The notes under the pieces were generated by a model that was not told where the DNA came from, searched no databases, and saw only the letters and a program-made list of their open reading frames with translations. A DNA stretch of 20,814 nt from a virus. A program made the position numbers and the translations under genes. The stretch is from IMG/VR virus record IMGVR_UViG_3300032516_004143, positions 1 through 20,814 of that record. One strand, given 5' to 3'. Numbering within the stretch: the stretch's first letter is position 1; every line of letters begins with the position of its first letter. Positions 18,970 to 20,814 of the stretch are shown piece after piece.

Positions 18970-19343
18970 ACAAGAGGCTCCTGATTATCAAGTACTTCTC
19001 TGATCTTCTCCCTGAGCTCCTCTAGTCGTGTATAATCAACCCTTGGTGTTTCTAGCTTCATATCACACTGAGCTTGGGTCAATGCCTCAGCAATAACTTT
19101 GTCCATGAACCTGACAAGAGCTGCATTGACATAGTCATTAGCCTTTGTCACTGCTTCTTTGTCATACTGCCGACTGGCATTGTAGGCAGTTACACTGGAC
19201 TGAGTATTATTCTTGATTACCCGGGCTCCATTTATATGACTTAAAACCCGATCACGAATATTGGACTTTGACCGATTGAGTTCATCCTTCAATCGATCAA
19301 TCTCAGCATCATGGGCTTTGATCAGATCACCAAGTTTTTCCAT
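18966..19343 (-). CDS. Hypothetical coiled-coil protein (125 aa)
   Basis: Begins MEKLGDLIKAHDAEIDRLKD with regular heptads continuing (ELNRSKSNIRDRVLSHINGA), then a helical second half (NDYVNAALVRFMDKVIAEAL) and RLEELREKIREVLDNQEP. Likely a dimeric or trimeric coiled coil. GGGAGG precedes ATG 19343, which follows the upstream TAA with no gap (TAAATG). Overlaps the ligase gene by four bases. Could assist replication, by position only. Confidence 0.75.
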   Translation of the reverse strand: MEKLGDLIKAHDAEIDRLKDELNRSKSNIRDRVLSHINGARVIKNNTQSSVTAYNASRQYDKEAVTKANDYVNAALVRFMDKVIAEALTQAQCDMKLETPRVDYTRLEELREKIREVLDNQEPLV

Positions 19344-19634
19344 TTATGCGGCCTCCCTCAGTTTTTGAATGAAGAGTGTAAATTCAACACCCGCTGGGAT
19401 AACTCTCTGCCGGCACCAGAATTGATTCTTCACAAGATTCTTTTTCCCGAAGGTACCATTGACTGCTCCATACACACGCCTGAGAAGTTTCTTCTCGGGG
19501 AAGGAGATCTTGAGGGCTTGACCATCTTTGAGATTGATGATCTGTTCATACAAGGGACGATATTCTTCAGAATAAGCCCTTGCTTGTTGCATTATTGTTT
19601 CATCCACAACTTCAAATTTGAATTCGGTACTCAT
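19344..19634 (-). CDS. Hypothetical protein (96 aa)
   Basis: First gene of the ligase cluster. MSTEFKFEVVDETIMQQARA, then a segment with LKISFPEKKLLRRVYGAVNG and KKNLVKNQFWCRQRVIPAGV, mixed alpha/beta and basic in the middle, suggesting nucleic acid binding. ATG 19634 follows TCAAAGGAGAAATGCT; a longer frame to 19676 crosses the promoter. The class 2 site lies about 45 bases upstream. No family recognised. Confidence 0.7.
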   Translation of the reverse strand: MSTEFKFEVVDETIMQQARAYSEEYRPLYEQIINLKDGQALKISFPEKKLLRRVYGAVNGTFGKKNLVKNQFWCRQRVIPAGVEFTLFIQKLREAA

Positions 19635-19674
19635 AGCATTTCTCCTTTGAATGGTTTGATTTGAATGGCAATAC

Positions 19675-19691
19675 AATATAATAAACTATGG
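19675..19691 (-). promoter_or_regulatory. Class 2 promoter-like site before the ligase cluster
   Basis: Minus strand CCATAG, TTTAT, TATATT, then GTATTGCC. No -35 match at 17 bases. Confidence 0.7.
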
Positions 19692-19724
19692 CCTCAATTA
19701 GGCCCCAGTTGTAGTTGATACTAC

Positions 19725-19741
19725 AATTTAATAATCTATGG
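19725..19741 (-). promoter_or_regulatory. Second class 2-like site
   Basis: Minus strand CCATAG, ATTAT, TAAATT, then GTAGTATC, 50 bp upstream of the previous site and with the same spacing. TTGTAG and CTACAA (19709-19726) form a six-bp inverted repeat touching it, a possible operator. Confidence 0.55.
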
Positions 19742-19758
19742 AAACACAATACTTTCTT

Positions 19759-19779
19759 GCGAGCCTATCGGATCGAAGG
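19759..19779 (+). repeat. Dispersed element, copy 6
   Basis: GCGAGCCTATCGGATCGAAG then G, preceded by TTTCTT. It lies between the two class 2 sites and the initiator gene. Confidence 0.55.
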
Positions 19780-19862
19780 ATCCAGGGATTAAGAAATTAT
19801 GATAGAGGGTTACAAGTAGGGTCCACAGTCTTATTAATTATTATCAAATTGCCAACCAATTC

Positions 19863-19895
19863 AGACTACAGTATAAATCCTACATGCTGTAGTCT
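19863..19895. promoter_or_regulatory. Inverted repeat before the initiator-like gene
   Basis: AGACTACAG (19863-19871) and CTGTAGTCT (19887-19895), perfect 9-bp arms with a 15-base spacer, ending 16 bases before ATG 19912. It could be an operator or an RNA hairpin that limits translation of the initiator. TATAAA inside the spacer may be part of the plus-strand promoter. Confidence 0.6.
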
Positions 19896-19911
19896 TTATT
19901 TCTTCTTGCCT

Positions 19912-20676
19912 ATGATAAAAATTGACGATTCCATAATATCCCATTTTGATGAAATGACTAGAGATGACTTCAGAACTCTACTCATTATTAGTAGATATAT
20001 GACTGAGGGAACTTGCATTCCATTTGAAAAGCTAAAACATTTCTGGTCTAATGATACCAATGCCACTATTACATCCATCAATAGCATGGTAGATAAGTTA
20101 GGTTGGCGTTTCTGGGTGGATGGTAAAACTGGTGAATGGTTTATTGAGGACACTTTTCTAAAAAGAGTACTGAAGGTCGAGTTCTGCGATTCTTCTTTTG
20201 AATCAGGCTCAGCAGTATCTACTACAAATAAATTGACAGTATTACCCCCTAAAGGGGGTAATACTATAGATGTATCTATAGGGGGCACTGAAGGGTGGGA
20301 GTCGAAGGGAGAATCCTTATTGGGGCCCCACGCTTTGGTAGAGGTTCTAGAAGCAATGATCTCTAGTAAGAAATCTACTTCCCTTTCTTCAATGACCAAT
20401 ATCGTAAATCATTTTCTAGCCAAAAAGAAAGCTATAGATCCCTTACTAGTTATCGACAAAAGGGAAAGAGGCAAAAACTTCGGTAATGCAAAGTATCTCA
20501 CTAACAAATACCTCTCTATAGATGAACAAACTTGGCTAAAAGCCATTGATTTCTTCTTTAATGACCCCTTCTGGTCTCAACACTTCACAAGTCTTATATT
20601 TCTTGACAAACATCTTCAAAAATTCCTAGTAAACAAACCGCGCAGAGCAAGTACTAAGTATAAGGTAGTATCATGA
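19912..20676 (+). CDS. Replication-initiator-like protein (254 aa)
   Basis: The first plus-strand gene, divergent from the rest. N-terminal winged-helix-like part: FDEMTRDDFRTLLIISRYMT, then ATITSINSMVDKLGWRFWVD. Central linker (TVLPPKGGNTIDVSIGGTEG) is Gly/Pro/Thr rich. C-terminal part: SIDEQTWLKAIDFFFNDPFW then SQHFTSLIFLDKHLQKFL, recalling the AIDFxxxDPFW ending of phage replisome organisers of the O/DnaD kind. ATG 19912 is preferred: the 58 residues before it in the frame cross regulatory repeats and look non-coding. The ribosome site is weak. Two strong palindromes lie in the linker coding region. Initiator assignment is moderate; a general winged-helix regulator is the alternative. Confidence 0.55.
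   Translation: MIKIDDSIISHFDEMTRDDFRTLLIISRYMTEGTCIPFEKLKHFWSNDTNATITSINSMVDKLGWRFWVDGKTGEWFIEDTFLKRVLKVEFCDSSFESGSAVSTTNKLTVLPPKGGNTIDVSIGGTEGWESKGESLLGPHALVEVLEAMISSKKSTSLSSMTNIVNHFLAKKKAIDPLLVIDKRERGKNFGNAKYLTNKYLSIDEQTWLKAIDFFFNDPFWSQHFTSLIFLDKHLQKFLVNKPRRASTKYKVVS
20238..20281. other. Candidate replication origin inside the initiator gene
   Basis: Two perfect palindromic sequences overlap by two bases: AGTATTACCCCCT, AA, AGGGGGTAATACT (20238-20265) and CTATAGAT, GT, ATCTATAG (20264-20281). They sit in the low-complexity linker of an initiator-like protein, where lambdoid phages carry their origin within gene O. GGGGCCCC follows near 20323. Strictly repeated iterons are not seen, so an operator is also possible. 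Confidence 0.4.
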
Positions 20677-20814
20677 ATCATGAAATGGTATATGCATTCC
20701 TCAAAGAATGGGGATTGAATCCAGAACCCAAGCCTACACTTACCTCTGGAGTAAGTATTGAGGTTTCTGTTTATGCAAATAGTTTTCCAGCAACTAAAAA
20801 TCTGTTCTTATTTG
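20673..20814 (+). CDS. Hypothetical protein, partial (first 47 aa)
   Basis: Begins with an ATGA overlap with the initiator-like gene and runs off the window end. MNHEMVYAFLKEWGLNPEPK continues as PTLTSGVSIEVSVYANSFPA. In lambda-like layouts the gene after the initiator is a helicase loader or helicase, but nothing in this fragment confirms that. Confidence 0.6.
   Translation, partial: MNHEMVYAFLKEWGLNPEPKPTLTSGVSIEVSVYANSFPATKNLFLF

Noticed and set aside
19896-20399. 167-codon minus-strand frame opposite the initiator gene
   Set aside because: Antisense shadow of a better plus-strand gene whose stop forms an ATGA overlap with the next gene.
1-20814. CRISPR array, tRNA, rRNA, insertion sequence or integrase
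   Set aside because: No regularly spaced repeats, no tRNA-like cloverleaf, and no transposase or recombinase motif was seen on reading. The only tandem repeat has two copies.

Overview
The window looks like part of a bacteriophage genome, or a phage-like plasmid or prophage, of a bacterium with ordinary sigma-70 promoters. Evidence: a long, tightly packed run of about 46 mostly very short genes on the minus strand, with one-to-eight-base overlaps and strong AGGAGG-type ribosome sites; few recognisable products; an ATP-dependent DNA ligase, a PC4-like DNA-binding protein, a SLOG/YspA-like protein, a lytic transglycosylase, many small CxxC proteins, and a divergent replication-initiator-like gene. 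No capsid, tail, terminase, rRNA or tRNA gene was seen. The host cannot be named; a lipoprotein and an anchored lytic transglycosylase fit a Gram-negative host (inference).

Layout. 1-880: a 143-aa protein and a control region with two near-identical palindromes. 877-3072: small genes separated by intergenic stretches rich in hairpins, a 51-bp tandem duplication and copies of a dispersed element. 3072-12581: a dense series of small hypothetical genes with PC4-like, YspA-like, lipoprotein and transglycosylase genes among them. 12678-13347: two more small genes and a clear terminator. 13422-17519: the most notable block, coding in transcription order for a ubiquitin-like beta-grasp protein, a JAB/JAMM isopeptidase, a ThiF/E1-like enzyme and a 478-aa protein with an E2-like active-site segment, followed by three small unknown genes. 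17585-19634: a possible micropeptide, the ligase and two small genes. 19635-19911: a divergent control region. 19912-20814: plus-strand genes, beginning with the initiator-like protein, which has two strong palindromes inside its coding sequence.

Control. Six nearly identical promoters (class 1: TTGACA or TTGACT, exactly 17 bases, TATATT) start minus-strand transcription units at 1.6, 2.3, 5.6, 8.3, 9.9 and 12.6 kb. A second family of four sites (class 2: CCANNG, 5 bases, TATATT or TAAATT, no -35 box) lies before the small winged-helix gene, the ubiquitin-like operon and the ligase cluster. Two temporal classes, the second activator-dependent, is the simplest reading (inference).

Interpretation. 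The ligase, initiator, candidate internal origin and PC4-like protein suggest DNA replication and early takeover. The Ubl-JAB-E1-E2 block suggests that this element attaches a small protein to host or phage targets. Many ORFs too short for usual gene calling appear real from their ribosome sites and stop/start overlaps.
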